Assembly (NCBI RefSeq): GCF_947494015.1
Contig: NZ_CANLTL010000001.1
Coordinates: 186,001 to 250,000, forward strand
Length of the DNA: 64,000 nucleotides
DNA from: an uncultured Cellulomonas sp.
GTDB lineage: Bacteria; Actinomycetota; Actinomycetes; Actinomycetales; Cellulomonadaceae
Direction of reading: 5' to 3'
Positions within the stretch are counted from its first letter, which is position 1, and each line of letters opens with the position of its first letter. The notes beneath the pieces were generated by a model. It was not told the origin of the DNA and searched no databases. It saw only the letters and a program-made list of their open reading frames with translations. Of the stretch, positions 8,760-16,932 are shown piece by piece. The position numbers and the translations under genes were made by a program.

Positions 8760-10429
8760 GCGCCACCGCCACCGCACCGCGGCGGGAGGTGGCCCGGCCC
8801 GACGCCGCCCGCGACCGGGTGCTGCACCTGACCGGCACCGGTCCCCTGCTGCGGTTCGTGCTGCGTCGCGACCGCGTCCGGCTCGGGGTCTGGACCGGCT
8901 CGGTGGTCGGGCTGCACGTGTACTTCGTGGGAGCGCTGTCCGCGCTGTACACCACGGCCGAGGAGCGGCAGTCGCGCGCGGCGATCATGGACACGCCGGT
9001 GAGCACGATCATGGGCGGTCCCGGCTACGGCCTGGACGACTACACCATCGGCGCGATGCTCTCCAACGAGCTCATCGGCTGGGTCGCGATCGCGATGGCG
9101 CTGCTGAACGTCCTGGGCGTGGTGCGCAACACGCGCGCCGAGGAGGAGTCCGGCCGCGCCGACCTCGTGCGGGCCGGGGTCGTCGGGCGCCACGCGCCGG
9201 CCGCGGCCGCCTTCACGGCCGTGGTCCTCGCCGACGTGGTCATCGGCGCAGGCAGCGCGGTGGTCATGATCGGCGGCGGCCTGGCGGTGGCGGACTCCCT
9301 TGCCGTCGGGGCGGCGACCGCGCTCGTCGGCGTGGTCTTCGCCGCCGTGGGGGTCGTCGTCGCCCAGCTCAGCGCGACCGCGCGCGGCGCGAACGGGCTG
9401 GGCGTGGCGGTGCTCGGAGCCGCCTACGCGGCGCGCGCCGCCGGCGACGTGCAGCGCGCGCACGGGTCGTGGCTGTCCTGGACCTCGCCGATCGGCTGGG
9501 CGCAGCAGCTGCGCGCGTTCGTGGACCTGCGGTGGTGGCCGCTGGGCCTGCACCTCGCGCTGGCCGCCGTGCTGCTCGCGGTCGGCGTCTCGCTCGCCTC
9601 ACGCCGCGACGTCGCCGCCGGACTGGTCGCCCCCCGCCCCGGACCGGCCGACGCCGCACCCGCCCTGCGGTCCCCGGCCGCCCTGGCCTGGCGCCAGCAG
9701 CGCGCGACGCTCGGGTGGTGGACCCTCGGCCTCGGGCTCATGTGGACGGCGAGCGGCACCTACATCTCGGGCGTCGAGGACATGCTCGCCGAGGTGTCCC
9801 GCACCAACCCCGACCTGCTGCTGCTCTTCGGCGGCCGCGACCAGCTCGTCGGCGGCTTCATCGCCGTGATGGTGCTGTTCGGGATGCTGCTCGCCGCGGG
9901 CTACGGCATCGCCGCGGTGCTGCGCGCCCGCGGCGAGGAGTCCGCCGGCCGGCTCGAGCCCGTGCTCGCGCTGCCGGTGTCCCGGACGAGGTGGCTCGGC
10001 GCCCAGCTGGGGGTCGCGGCGCTCGGCACCCTGGTGCTGGCACTCACCACGGGCGCGACCGTCTGGCTGGGGGCCACCCTCGTCGGCATCACCGACCCCG
10101 ACCTCGGCACCTACCTCGGTGCGGTGCTGGCCTACGTCCCCGGGCTCGCGGCATACCTCGGCCTGACGGCCGCGCTCTACGCCTGGGCACCCCGGGTGGC
10201 GGCACCGGTGCCGTGGGCACTGCTGGCGCTGGCCTTCGTCGTCGGCGTGTTCGGTCCGCTGCTCGACCTGCCCGACGCCGTCGCGGCCGTCGACCCCTTC
10301 CACGCCGTGCCGCGCCTCCCTGTGGAGGAGGCGAGCGCCGGTCCGCTGCTCGCACTCGCCGCGGTCGGCGCGGCCCTGTGGGCGCTCGCGTTCGCGGGCT
10401 TCCGGCGGCGCGACCTGACGGGGGCCTGA
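8756..10429 (+). CDS. ABC exporter permease, two-domain polyketide-exporter type
   Basis: This 557-residue integral membrane protein has about twelve hydrophobic segments in two similar halves. Each half carries the permease turn [32 protein letters not shown] or its counterpart [26 protein letters not shown]; the conserved RAEEESGR and RGEESAGR stretches probably form coupling helices that touch the ATPase. The fused double-length form matches the COG3559 'exporter of polyketide antibiotics' group (TnrB3-like). It overlaps the ATPase gene by 4 bp and ends just before a hairpin at 10437-10476. With the ATPase it makes a complete exporter. Confidence 0.85.
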   Translation: MSATATAPRREVARPDAARDRVLHLTGTGPLLRFVLRRDRVRLGVWTGSVVGLHVYFVGALSALYTTAEERQSRAAIMDTPVSTIMGGPGYGLDDYTIGAMLSNELIGWVAIAMALLNVLGVVRNTRAEEESGRADLVRAGVVGRHAPAAAAFTAVVLADVVIGAGSAVVMIGGGLAVADSLAVGAATALVGVVFAAVGVVVAQLSATARGANGLGVAVLGAAYAARAAGDVQRAHGSWLSWTSPIGWAQQLRAFVDLRWWPLGLHLALAAVLLAVGVSLASRRDVAAGLVAPRPGPADAAPALRSPAALAWRQQRATLGWWTLGLGLMWTASGTYISGVEDMLAEVSRTNPDLLLLFGGRDQLVGGFIAVMVLFGMLLAAGYGIAAVLRARGEESAGRLEPVLALPVSRTRWLGAQLGVAALGTLVLALTTGATVWLGATLVGITDPDLGTYLGAVLAYVPGLAAYLGLTAALYAWAPRVAAPVPWALLALAFVVGVFGPLLDLPDAVAAVDPFHAVPRLPVEEASAGPLLALAAVGAALWALAFAGFRRRDLTGA

Positions 10430-10436
10430 CCGGGAC

Positions 10437-10476
10437 CGGGTCGGTCGCCGGAGCCGGGCGCGGGGCGACCCACCCG
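10437..10476. terminator. Bidirectional hairpin between convergent genes
   Basis: Arms 10437-10449 and 10464-10476 (CGGGT-C-GGTCGCC against GGCGACC-C-ACCCG) pair at 12 of 13 positions around a 14-nt loop. It lies between the ends of the ABC permease and the leftward membrane-protein gene. Confidence 0.6.
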
Positions 10477-10496
10477 GCGCGGCGGCTGTCCCGGCG

Positions 10497-11231
10497 TCAC
10501 GGGGTCGTCGCCGTCGTCGCCGCGACCGGCCCGCGGGCCGCGAGGACCGCCAGGACGGCACCGGCCGGCAGCGTCCAGCCGAGACCGAGCATGGCGAGCA
10601 GACCGGCCGGGATGCTCGGCGCGAGCCCCGCCGGCAGCGCGAGCACGACCATCGCCGCGACTGCGCCCAGCCCGCCGGCTCCGCTGAGCCAGGCGAACCA
10701 GCGGGGGACCGCGCCGCGCGCGCCCGCGACCGCGGTCCCCAGCATCATCGCCGCCGTGGCCGGCAGCACGAGCCTCGCCGCCTCCCACCCCGAGGTGATC
10801 AGCACGCCGGCCGTGGCCGCGTCCCCCGCGTCGACGGCGACGCCCGCGGCGAGGTTGGTCCGGGCGAGGTCGACCATGAACAGCGCCGCCGCCACCGCCC
10901 CGCCGCCGGCGAGCGCCGCCGGCCACTGCGGTCCCTGGGCCGCGCGCAACCGGTCCCACAGGACCGCCGCGAACACGAGCATGCCCAGGGCCGCCAGGAG
11001 GTCCAGGGCCGCGCTCGGGCCGGCACGCTCGACGTCCACGGCGAGATGGCCGAGCAGCCGCTCCCCCGGCTGCGCGGGGTTGGCGCCGACCGAGGTGGGG
11101 GCGTAGAGCTCGCCGCCGACCACCATCGCCACCAGGGCCAGCAGCCCGCTGAGCGGGACGGCCACGTCCAGCCATCGGCCCGGGCGGCGAGCGGCAAGGA
11201 GCGGGCGACGATCCGTCGACACAGAGGCCAT
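10497..11231 (-). CDS. Polytopic membrane protein of unknown function
   Basis: This 244-residue protein consists of about seven hydrophobic segments with short loops. The N-terminal loop after the first segment contains GGELYAPTSVGANPAQPGERLLGHLAVDVERAG, probably outside the membrane. No motif that I can assign to a function is visible; the general form resembles DUF998- or DUF4386-like small membrane proteins. The start is placed at the ATG at 11231, because the longer open frame upstream crosses tandem repeats and encodes low-complexity Arg/Gly/Pro. A 19-bp tandem repeat lies about 80 bp upstream. Confidence 0.65.
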   Translation of the reverse strand: MASVSTDRRPLLAARRPGRWLDVAVPLSGLLALVAMVVGGELYAPTSVGANPAQPGERLLGHLAVDVERAGPSAALDLLAALGMLVFAAVLWDRLRAAQGPQWPAALAGGGAVAAALFMVDLARTNLAAGVAVDAGDAATAGVLITSGWEAARLVLPATAAMMLGTAVAGARGAVPRWFAWLSGAGGLGAVAAMVVLALPAGLAPSIPAGLLAMLGLGWTLPAGAVLAVLAARGPVAATTATTP

Positions 11232-11309
11232 CTGTCCGTCCAGGGTGGTGGAGGGGCCGGGGACGCCGTCGGACGGCGCTCTGCACGTACTGTGCCCGGC
11301 GACCCGCCG

Positions 11310-11366
11310 TCCCGCAGGCGAACGGCAGCCCCGCATGCGAACGGCGGCCCCGCAGGCGAACGGCGG
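11310..11366. repeat. 19-bp tandem repeat, three copies
   Basis: Units of the form CCCCGCAGGCGAACGGCGG begin at 11310, 11329 and 11348, with two or fewer differences between copies. The array lies in the 180-bp gap between the divergent starts at 11231 (leftward) and 11412 (rightward), so it may be part of either 5' region. Confidence 0.9.
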
Positions 11367-11399
11367 CCCGGGCCGACGGCGAGGCGCCTCGGGCCGACG

Positions 11400-11405
11400 T
11401 AGCCT
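11400..11405 (+). promoter_or_regulatory. -10-like hexamer TAGCCT, leaderless arrangement
   Basis: TAGCCT ends 6 nt before the GTG at 11412 and there is no Shine-Dalgarno between them. Confidence 0.45.
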
Positions 11406-11411
11406 CACCCC

Positions 11412-11855
11412 GTGGCCACGTTCTCCTCCGTTCACCGACAGCACGTCCTGCAGGCGATCGCCGAGCACGACGCCCGGGGCGCCGGGGAGTTCCTCGACGT
11501 GTACGGCTTCACGCCGTCGCCGGAGTACGCGCTGCTCCACGACGACCGCTCCTACGACGCGACGGCGATCCTCGGTGTCGCCCACCGGTACGCCACCGGA
11601 CGGCTCGCGACACCGGACGAGTTCGGCGCCGGTCCCGCGGCGACCGTGGCGCTGCTGCGTCGCCGCGGCTTCGAGGTGACCGAGCCGGCCGCGGCGCGCG
11701 TGGCACGGCCGCCGGCCGCCAGGACCCGCACCGCGGCGGCGCGCACCGCCACGCCTCGCCGTGCGGCCCCCGCGACCGTGGAGCGGCCGGTCGCCATCTG
11801 CCCGACGTGCTCGATGACCCTGCCGGCCACCGGCGTGTGCGACACCTGCGGCTGA
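11412..11855 (+). CDS. ScoMcrA-type N-terminal head domain with C-terminal zinc ribbon
   Basis: This 147-residue protein has two parts. Residues ~8-95 (HVLQAIAEHDARGAGEFL, LHDDRSYDATAILGVAHRYATG, DEFGAG, VALLRRRGFEV) match the pattern of the N-terminal 'head' domain of ScoMcrA-like HNH nucleases, which in Streptomyces coelicolor McrA cut modified DNA. Residues ~96-127 are an Ala/Arg/Thr/Pro-rich linker, and the end is a single zinc ribbon CPTCSMTLPATGVCDTCG. No HNH nuclease, SRA or ATPase domain is present, so this is a free-standing head joined to a ribbon. A DNA- or nucleic-acid-binding role is inferred only. The GTG at 11412 is chosen from the -10 hexamer and domain boundary. Its stop lies inside a 16-bp tandem repeat. 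Confidence 0.6.
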   Translation: MATFSSVHRQHVLQAIAEHDARGAGEFLDVYGFTPSPEYALLHDDRSYDATAILGVAHRYATGRLATPDEFGAGPAATVALLRRRGFEVTEPAAARVARPPAARTRTAAARTATPRRAAPATVERPVAICPTCSMTLPATGVCDTCG

Positions 11856-11893
11856 CGACACCTGCCGCTGACGACGTCTGCCGCTGACGACAC
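11846..11893. repeat. 16-bp tandem repeat overlapping a stop codon
   Basis: CTGCCGCTGACGACAC-type units begin at 11846, 11862 and 11878. The first copy contains the TGA (11853-11855) of the McrA-head gene. Since 16 is not a multiple of three, a change in copy number would not preserve phase beyond the stop. Confidence 0.92.
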
Positions 11894-11923
11894 CCGCGGC
11901 GAGGGGCACGGCCCGATGACGCA

Positions 11924-11962
11924 CGCCGGCTCGTGACCCCGGGTGGAGGTCACGAGCCGGCG
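11924..11962. terminator. Strong bidirectional hairpin
   Basis: A perfect 15-bp stem (11924-11938 with 11948-11962, CGCCGGCTCGTGACC and its complement) encloses a 9-nt loop. It lies between the ends of the McrA-head gene and the leftward SRPBCC gene, so it can serve both. Confidence 0.88.
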
Positions 11963-11979
11963 GCGGCGTCGGTGGACGG

Positions 11980-12744
11980 TCAGATCTGGTTGGCCTCGTC
12001 GCCGGGGACGGCGCCCGTCTCGCTGACCGGCAGCGCGTCCGTCCCGCCGGCCGGCGGCACGACGGTCTCGGTCACCACCGCGTCGACGACGACGGTGTCG
12101 ACCGGTGCCGTCTCGCTGACCGCGACGTCCTCGGTGGAGTCCTCGCCGTGGCTGCGCGCGGCGGCGACCGCACCGGCCGCGGCCGCGGCCAGCCCGACGC
12201 CGGCGGCGACCGCCGCCTTGGAGACGCCGGCCTTGCCCGAGTCCCCCTCGGACGCGGCGGCGTCCTGGACGCCGGGGTGCGTGCCGGCGCCCGGGTTCAC
12301 GGTCCCCTGCCACGACCCGGTCGGGGTCCCCTGCGACTCGATGAAGGACTTGAACCGCTCCAGGTCACCCTCGGCCTGCTTCTCGACGACGTTCAGCTTG
12401 TCGCCGACCGTCTCCACCACGCCCTCGGGTTCGTACTCGAGGTGCAGGTGCACGTGCGTCTGGCCGGCACCGGCCGGCTCGAACGTCACCGAGCCGGCGT
12501 TGGTCGCCCCGGACGTCGCCGCCCAGGACACCGTGCGGTCGGGGACCTGCTCGAGGACCTTCGCCTCCCACTGGCGCTTGACCCCGGCGATCTCGGCGAC
12601 CCACTCCAGGCGGTCGTCGGACAGCTGCGTCACGCTGGTGACGCCGCTCATGAACTGGGGGAAGCTCTCGAACTGGGTCCACTGCGCGTACGCGACGCTC
12701 ACGGGCACGTCGACGATGGTGGACTTCTCGACCTTGGTCGTCAT
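11980..12744 (-). CDS. SRPBCC (polyketide cyclase-like) protein with Ala-rich acidic tail
   Basis: This 254-residue protein starts with a START/Bet v1-like domain (residues 1-~145): MTTKVEKSTIVDVPVSVAYAQWTQFESFPQFM and later HVHLHLEYEPEG are the typical edge strands of 'cyclase/dehydrase' SRPBCC proteins, which bind hydrophobic ligands in an internal cavity. After ~residue 165 comes a hydrophobic Ala-rich stretch (VAAGVGLAAAAAGAVAAA) and an acidic Val/Thr-rich tail of ~60 residues with no recognisable fold. The tail could be a weak membrane segment or an interaction region. A strong AGGAGG lies 11 bp before the ATG at 12744, one of the best Shine-Dalgarno sequences here, suggesting good expression. 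Confidence 0.82.
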   Translation of the reverse strand: MTTKVEKSTIVDVPVSVAYAQWTQFESFPQFMSGVTSVTQLSDDRLEWVAEIAGVKRQWEAKVLEQVPDRTVSWAATSGATNAGSVTFEPAGAGQTHVHLHLEYEPEGVVETVGDKLNVVEKQAEGDLERFKSFIESQGTPTGSWQGTVNPGAGTHPGVQDAAASEGDSGKAGVSKAAVAAGVGLAAAAAGAVAAARSHGEDSTEDVAVSETAPVDTVVVDAVVTETVVPPAGGTDALPVSETGAVPGDEANQI

Positions 12745-12913
12745 GGTCTGTCGAACCTCCTGCGGGGGCGCGGGCCCCTCGTCATGGGTGCCGGCTGCCG
12801 CAGGTGAGCGGCGCCCGGACGGTCGCCTCGACCGTAGGTGCCGCCGGACGGACCCGCGACCGCAGGGCCCGGCCTCCGGCGCAGCGGCCGCTGCGCCACG
12901 TCCTGCGGGACGG

Positions 12914-14425
12914 TCAGGCGGCCACGGGCGCGCTGACCACGGCGTCGCGTCCGCCGGCCTTGGCCGCGTACAGCGCCGCATCGGCGAGCCGCAGCAGGTG
13001 CTCGGGGTCCTCGTCGGCGGGCCGGGTGGCCACGCCTGCGCTGATGGTGACGCCCACCTCACCTCGCGGCGTGCGGACGCGGATCGCCGCGCACCGGGCA
13101 CGCACGTCCTCGGCCCGCCGCTCGGCCACCCGCATGGAGGCGCCCGGCAGGAGCAGCACGAACTCCTCGCCACCGAAGCGCGCCACGGTGTCGCCGTCCC
13201 GGACGCTCTCGGCGAGGACGCGGGCCACCTCGACCAGGACCCGGTCACCGACCGCGTGCCCGTGCTCGTCGTTGACCCGCTTGAAGTGGTCGACGTCCAC
13301 CATGACGGCGCTGACCGGCGTCACCCCGGCGCCGGTGCCGGTGAGCACCCCCTCGAGGTAGCGGCGGTTGTGCAGCCCGGTCAGCCCGTCGCGCATCGCC
13401 TGCTCGGCGAGCTCGGTGCGCAGCCGTTCGAGCTCGGTGACGTCGCGCAGGACCACCACCGAGCCGACCCCGCGGCCGCCGTCGGCGGACATCGTGGTGA
13501 CCCGGACGTCCAGGACCGTGCCCGACGCCGTGGTCAGCACGGTGCCGGTGACCGCGGTCAAGGCCGGCCGCAGCTCGGCCGCGACCACGTCACCCCAGTC
13601 CGCCCCGACCACGCGGGACCCGGCCCCACCGCCCGACTCCCGCACGAGCCGGCGCGCCGCCAGGTTCGCGTCCAGCACGCGGCCGCGCGGGTCGACGACC
13701 ACGACGGCGTCGGCGATGGCTTCGAGGACCTGACGGGTCGAGACGGGGACGACGCCGTCCAGGTGCCCGTAGCGCTCGACCCACCACCACAGGACCGCAC
13801 TGGCCAGGAAGAAGACGGGCGTCAGGTGCAGCGTCTGCGCGTTCACGGCGAGCACGTGCGTGCCGACGTTGCCGGCGAACGGCAGGGCCGCCCCGGTCAG
13901 GACGATCGCGTGCACGTGCCGGTGCCCGGGGACGGCGTGCAGCATGGCCCGGAAGACCGCTCCCAGGCCGCGCAGCAGCAGCCCGTAGCTGTAGGCGGTG
14001 TGCACCCAGAACAGCGGCCCCACCGAGATCACGTCGTCGTCGCCGGTCAGCGGCCGCAGGAACAGGTGGTGCCAGGGGTCGGTCGCCAGCACCACGAGGA
14101 GCACGCAGGGGTGCACGGCGAGCAGCAGGCAGGTCCGGCGGGACAGCGCCGCGCCGTGGCCCGCGAGCACCATGAAGTACCAGAACGACGCACCGCTGAC
14201 GACGGCCGCGCCCGGGAACACCGCGTACTCGAGGACGACCCGCAGCGCGAGCGTGTCGGCGACGCCGAGCAGGGCGCGCGCGGCGGCCCACTGCGCCGCA
14301 CCGACGAGCATGAGCGCCAACGGCAGCGCGAGCGGAGAGGTGCGGCGTCGGCGCAGCACGAGGCCGCTGGTCGCGACGGCGACCACGGCGGCGAGCAGCG
14401 AGACGGTCTCGACGAAGCTGGGCAC
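12914..14425 (-). CDS. 7TM-PAS-GGDEF diguanylate cyclase
   Basis: This 503-residue membrane signalling protein makes cyclic di-GMP from two GTP. Residues ~1-225 hold seven hydrophobic segments of the kind seen at the N-terminus of 7TM histidine kinases (including WHHLFLRPLTGDDD and GPLFWVHTAYSYGLLL). Residues ~230-330 are a PAS domain (EAIADAVVVVDPRGRVLDANLAARRLV). The GGDEF domain (~340-500) has DGLTGLHNRRYLE, DVDHFKRVNDEHGHAVGD and an intact active site GGEEF. An RxxD inhibitory site (RDGD) lies exactly five residues before GGEEF, so product inhibition is expected. No EAL domain is present. Start is GTG at 14425 with GAGAGG upstream. Confidence 0.9.
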   Translation of the reverse strand: MPSFVETVSLLAAVVAVATSGLVLRRRRTSPLALPLALMLVGAAQWAAARALLGVADTLALRVVLEYAVFPGAAVVSGASFWYFMVLAGHGAALSRRTCLLLAVHPCVLLVVLATDPWHHLFLRPLTGDDDVISVGPLFWVHTAYSYGLLLRGLGAVFRAMLHAVPGHRHVHAIVLTGAALPFAGNVGTHVLAVNAQTLHLTPVFFLASAVLWWWVERYGHLDGVVPVSTRQVLEAIADAVVVVDPRGRVLDANLAARRLVRESGGGAGSRVVGADWGDVVAAELRPALTAVTGTVLTTASGTVLDVRVTTMSADGGRGVGSVVVLRDVTELERLRTELAEQAMRDGLTGLHNRRYLEGVLTGTGAGVTPVSAVMVDVDHFKRVNDEHGHAVGDRVLVEVARVLAESVRDGDTVARFGGEEFVLLLPGASMRVAERRAEDVRARCAAIRVRTPRGEVGVTISAGVATRPADEDPEHLLRLADAALYAAKAGGRDAVVSAPVAA

Positions 14426-14557
14426 GGTGGGCCTCTCGACGGTGTGCCGTCCCGATCGGGCCCGCGGGGGCGGGGTTGAGCACCGGCCGCGCGACGTACC
14501 GCCAGGTGGATGACGACCGCGGCACCCCACGAGCCGATCGGCCGCATCCGCCCCGCC

Positions 14558-14627
14558 CTGGTCCGGCTGGCGCTGGGCCGGCTGGCGCTGGTCCGGCTGG
14601 CGCTGGGCCGGCTGACGCTGGGCCGGG
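14558..14627. repeat. 15-bp tandem repeat, about 4.7 copies, at a gene end
   Basis: Units alternate between CTGGTCCGGCTGGCG and CTGGGCCGGCTGGCG, beginning at 14558, 14573, 14588, 14603 and a partial copy at 14618. The array abuts the stop codon (14628-14630) of the leftward DUF2993 gene. The alternation gives an apparent 30-bp higher-order period. Confidence 0.93.
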
Positions 14628-15317
14628 CTACGGCGCGAGCACCACGTCCTCGCCCCGCAGCGTCGCGCGCAGGCCGTCGTCGCGGACCCGGACGTCCTGC
14701 AGGACGAGACCCTCGGGCAGGCCCTCGACGCGCTCCTCGATCGTCACCAGCCGGCGCGCGACCGCCGCGAGACCGCGGGACAGCGGCGCCGGACCGCCGA
14801 GGTCGATCTCCGTCGGCACGATCGCGAGCTGCCCGTCCACCACCTCGATCGTCCCCGTCGCGGCCACCTGCAGTCGGCGCCCGGCCACCTCGACGGTGCG
14901 CACGAGGGTCGCCCCGGCGCCGTCGTCCGCGCGTCGCAGCGTCGTCCGACCGCCGATCTGCGCGGCGACGACCTCGAACGGCACCGTGACGTCCACGGCG
15001 AGCACCCCCGCGGTCAGCCCGTCGGCACCGGCCAGCGCGTCGTCCCCGACCGCGTGCACGTCGTGCAGCAGCGCGTCGGGCGTCGCGAGCAGCTGCGCGT
15101 CGAGCGTGAAGTCCCCCAGCCAGGTCTCCCCCGGCGCGACGTCGGACGGCGGCCGGCCGCCGCCTGCCGTGAGCGGACCGGACGCCGACGGCCGCGCGAC
15201 CCCCGCGCCCGGCACGGGGTCGGTGATCCACCACAGCACCCCGGCCGTCACCAGGAACAGCGCGACCAGGGTGATCCCCGCGCCGACCAGCCCGTCCCGC
15301 ACGCGTCGTCGCTCCAT
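14628..15317 (-). CDS. DUF2993 (LmeA-like) phospholipid-binding membrane-anchored protein
   Basis: This 229-residue protein has a basic N-terminus (MERRRVRDG), one transmembrane segment at ~11-32 and an extracytoplasmic part with the DUF2993 pattern: repeated amphipathic strands containing VDVTVPFEVVAAQIGG, RLQVAATGTIEVVDGQLAIVPTEIDLGG and a C-terminal LPEGLVLQDVRVRDDGLRATLRGEDV. Mycobacterial LmeA of this family binds phosphatidylinositol and helps mannan elongation in the envelope. A comparable lipid-binding role here is inference. Start is the ATG at 15317; upstream is CAGACT six bases away rather than a Shine-Dalgarno. The gene ends against a tandem repeat. Confidence 0.78.
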   Translation of the reverse strand: MERRRVRDGLVGAGITLVALFLVTAGVLWWITDPVPGAGVARPSASGPLTAGGGRPPSDVAPGETWLGDFTLDAQLLATPDALLHDVHAVGDDALAGADGLTAGVLAVDVTVPFEVVAAQIGGRTTLRRADDGAGATLVRTVEVAGRRLQVAATGTIEVVDGQLAIVPTEIDLGGPAPLSRGLAAVARRLVTIEERVEGLPEGLVLQDVRVRDDGLRATLRGEDVVLAP

Positions 15318-15520
15318 GGCTGCAGTCTGCCCGCGGCCCGCCGGCGCGACATCCGGCATACGCTCGGTGCGCACCACCGGGACGCCAGGACCGCGACGAG
15401 GCGATCCGCCGTCCCGCAGCCAGGCGCGCACGACGCCTGCACCACGCGCCCCACGCCCACCGGCGGCCTGGGCAGCGCCCGCACGGACCGGCCGGCCGCA
15501 CCACCCCCGGGGGAGACACC

Positions 15521-16867
15521 ATGCGCACCACACCATCCGTCCCAGGGCGGGCGACGACGTCCCGCCGTCCGCTCACGGCCGCCGCCGGGATGCTCGTGGC
15601 CGGCTCGCTCGTCCTGACCGCGTGCGCCCAGGACCCCGGCGGCTCCGCGGACGACGGCGACGGCGGCTCCGACGGGGACGTCGAGATCCGCTTCACCTGG
15701 TGGGGCGCCGACGCGCGTGCCCAGATCACCGAGCAGGTCGTCGAGCGGTTCGAGGAGGCCAACCCCGGCATCGACGTCGAGACGGAGTGGAGCACCTGGG
15801 ACGGGTACTGGGACAAGCTCGCGACCAGCGCCGCCGCCGGGGACATGCCCGACGTGGTGCAGATGGACGAGAGCCAGATCAACGCCTACGGCTCCCAGGG
15901 GTCGCTGCTGGACCTGGAGTCCCAGCCCGACGCGCTGGACGTCAGCACCATCGAGCCCGAGGTGCTGCTGACCGGGGAGGTCGACGGCACGATCGTCGGT
16001 GCCCCCGTCGGCATCGCCCTGTACTCGGTGGGGGTCAACCCCGACCTGCTCGAGCGTGCCGGGGTCGAGATGCCGGACGACACCACCTGGACCTGGGACG
16101 ACTTCGTGGAGAAGGCGACCGCGGTGAGCGACGCGCTCGGCGACGAGGGGATCACCGGGATGGACTTCTTCGGCATGGACTCGGCCGAGATCGGCGCCTA
16201 CGCGCGGCAGCACGGCGAGCAGGTCTTCCCCCGTGAGGACGAGGAGCCGGTCAGCGAGGAGACCCTGGTCGAGTTCTTCGAGCTCGCCCTGCGGATGCAG
16301 GAGACGGGCGCCACCCCGCAGCCGTCCCTGCAGACCGAGACGATCGTCGCGGCGATCGAGCAGAGCCCGTTCGGCACCAACACGTCGGCGTTCCACCTGC
16401 AGTTCCACACCCAGATCCAGGCCTTCGTCGACGCCAGCGGCACCGAGCTGCAGCTGCTGCGGCTGCCGGCGGTCGAGCCCGGCGAGCCGCACATGGTCAA
16501 CAAGGCGTCGATGTACTGGTCCGTCGCCGAGACGACCGAGCACCCGGAGGCGGCCGCGAAGCTGGTCGACTTCATGCTCAACGACGAGGAGGCGGCCCTG
16601 CTGCTCGGGGTGGAGCGCGGGGTCCCCGGGATCCCGGCGATCCAGGAGGTGATCCGGCCCGAGCTCAGCCCGACCGGGACGATGGCGCTCGACTTCGCCG
16701 CCGAGATGCAGGAGGAGGTCGTCGAGCCGCCCCAGGTCACGCCGAGCGAGGCGTCGAGCTTCGACGGCGAGATGGGGCGGATCGGCAGCGAGGTGCTGTT
16801 CGGCTCGATGACGCCCGAGCAGGCAGCTCAGGCCGTGCTCGACGTCATCGCGGCGTACGAGGACTGA
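15521..16867 (+). CDS. Extracellular solute-binding lipoprotein, sugar ABC type
   Basis: This 448-residue family 1 solute-binding protein has a lipoprotein signal: Arg-rich start, hydrophobic core and lipobox LTAC with the lipidated cysteine at residue 35. The mature part begins with an acidic linker, followed by IRFTWWGADARAQITEQVVERFEEANPG, the standard opening of sugar-binding members. DMPDVVQMDESQINAYGSQGSLLDL and a tail with ASSFDGEMGRIGSEVLFG also fit. It should deliver an oligosaccharide or polyol to an ABC importer. No permease or ATPase gene is nearby: the next gene faces the other way. The ATG at 15521 has GGGGGAG eight bases upstream. Confidence 0.88.
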   Translation: MRTTPSVPGRATTSRRPLTAAAGMLVAGSLVLTACAQDPGGSADDGDGGSDGDVEIRFTWWGADARAQITEQVVERFEEANPGIDVETEWSTWDGYWDKLATSAAAGDMPDVVQMDESQINAYGSQGSLLDLESQPDALDVSTIEPEVLLTGEVDGTIVGAPVGIALYSVGVNPDLLERAGVEMPDDTTWTWDDFVEKATAVSDALGDEGITGMDFFGMDSAEIGAYARQHGEQVFPREDEEPVSEETLVEFFELALRMQETGATPQPSLQTETIVAAIEQSPFGTNTSAFHLQFHTQIQAFVDASGTELQLLRLPAVEPGEPHMVNKASMYWSVAETTEHPEAAAKLVDFMLNDEEAALLLGVERGVPGIPAIQEVIRPELSPTGTMALDFAAEMQEEVVEPPQVTPSEASSFDGEMGRIGSEVLFGSMTPEQAAQAVLDVIAAYED

Positions 16868-16909
16868 CCGGGCGGGGCGACCGCGGGCGGCGCCCCCGGG
16901 GCTCGCGCG

Positions 16910-16932
16910 GCCGGCGTCAGCGGGACGCCGGC
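16910..16932. terminator. Hairpin containing the stop codon of a convergent gene
   Basis: GCCGGCGTC and GACGCCGGC make a perfect 9-bp stem with loop AGCGG. The stem includes the stop codon (16917-16919) of the leftward oxidoreductase and lies 42 bp after the stop of the binding-protein gene, so it can end both transcripts. Confidence 0.6.

Noticed and set aside
14558-14627. Repeat array considered as an origin or partition site
   Set aside because: No dnaA, parAB or DnaA-box-like TTATCCACA sequences are nearby, and the array is a 15-bp slippage repeat at a gene end.
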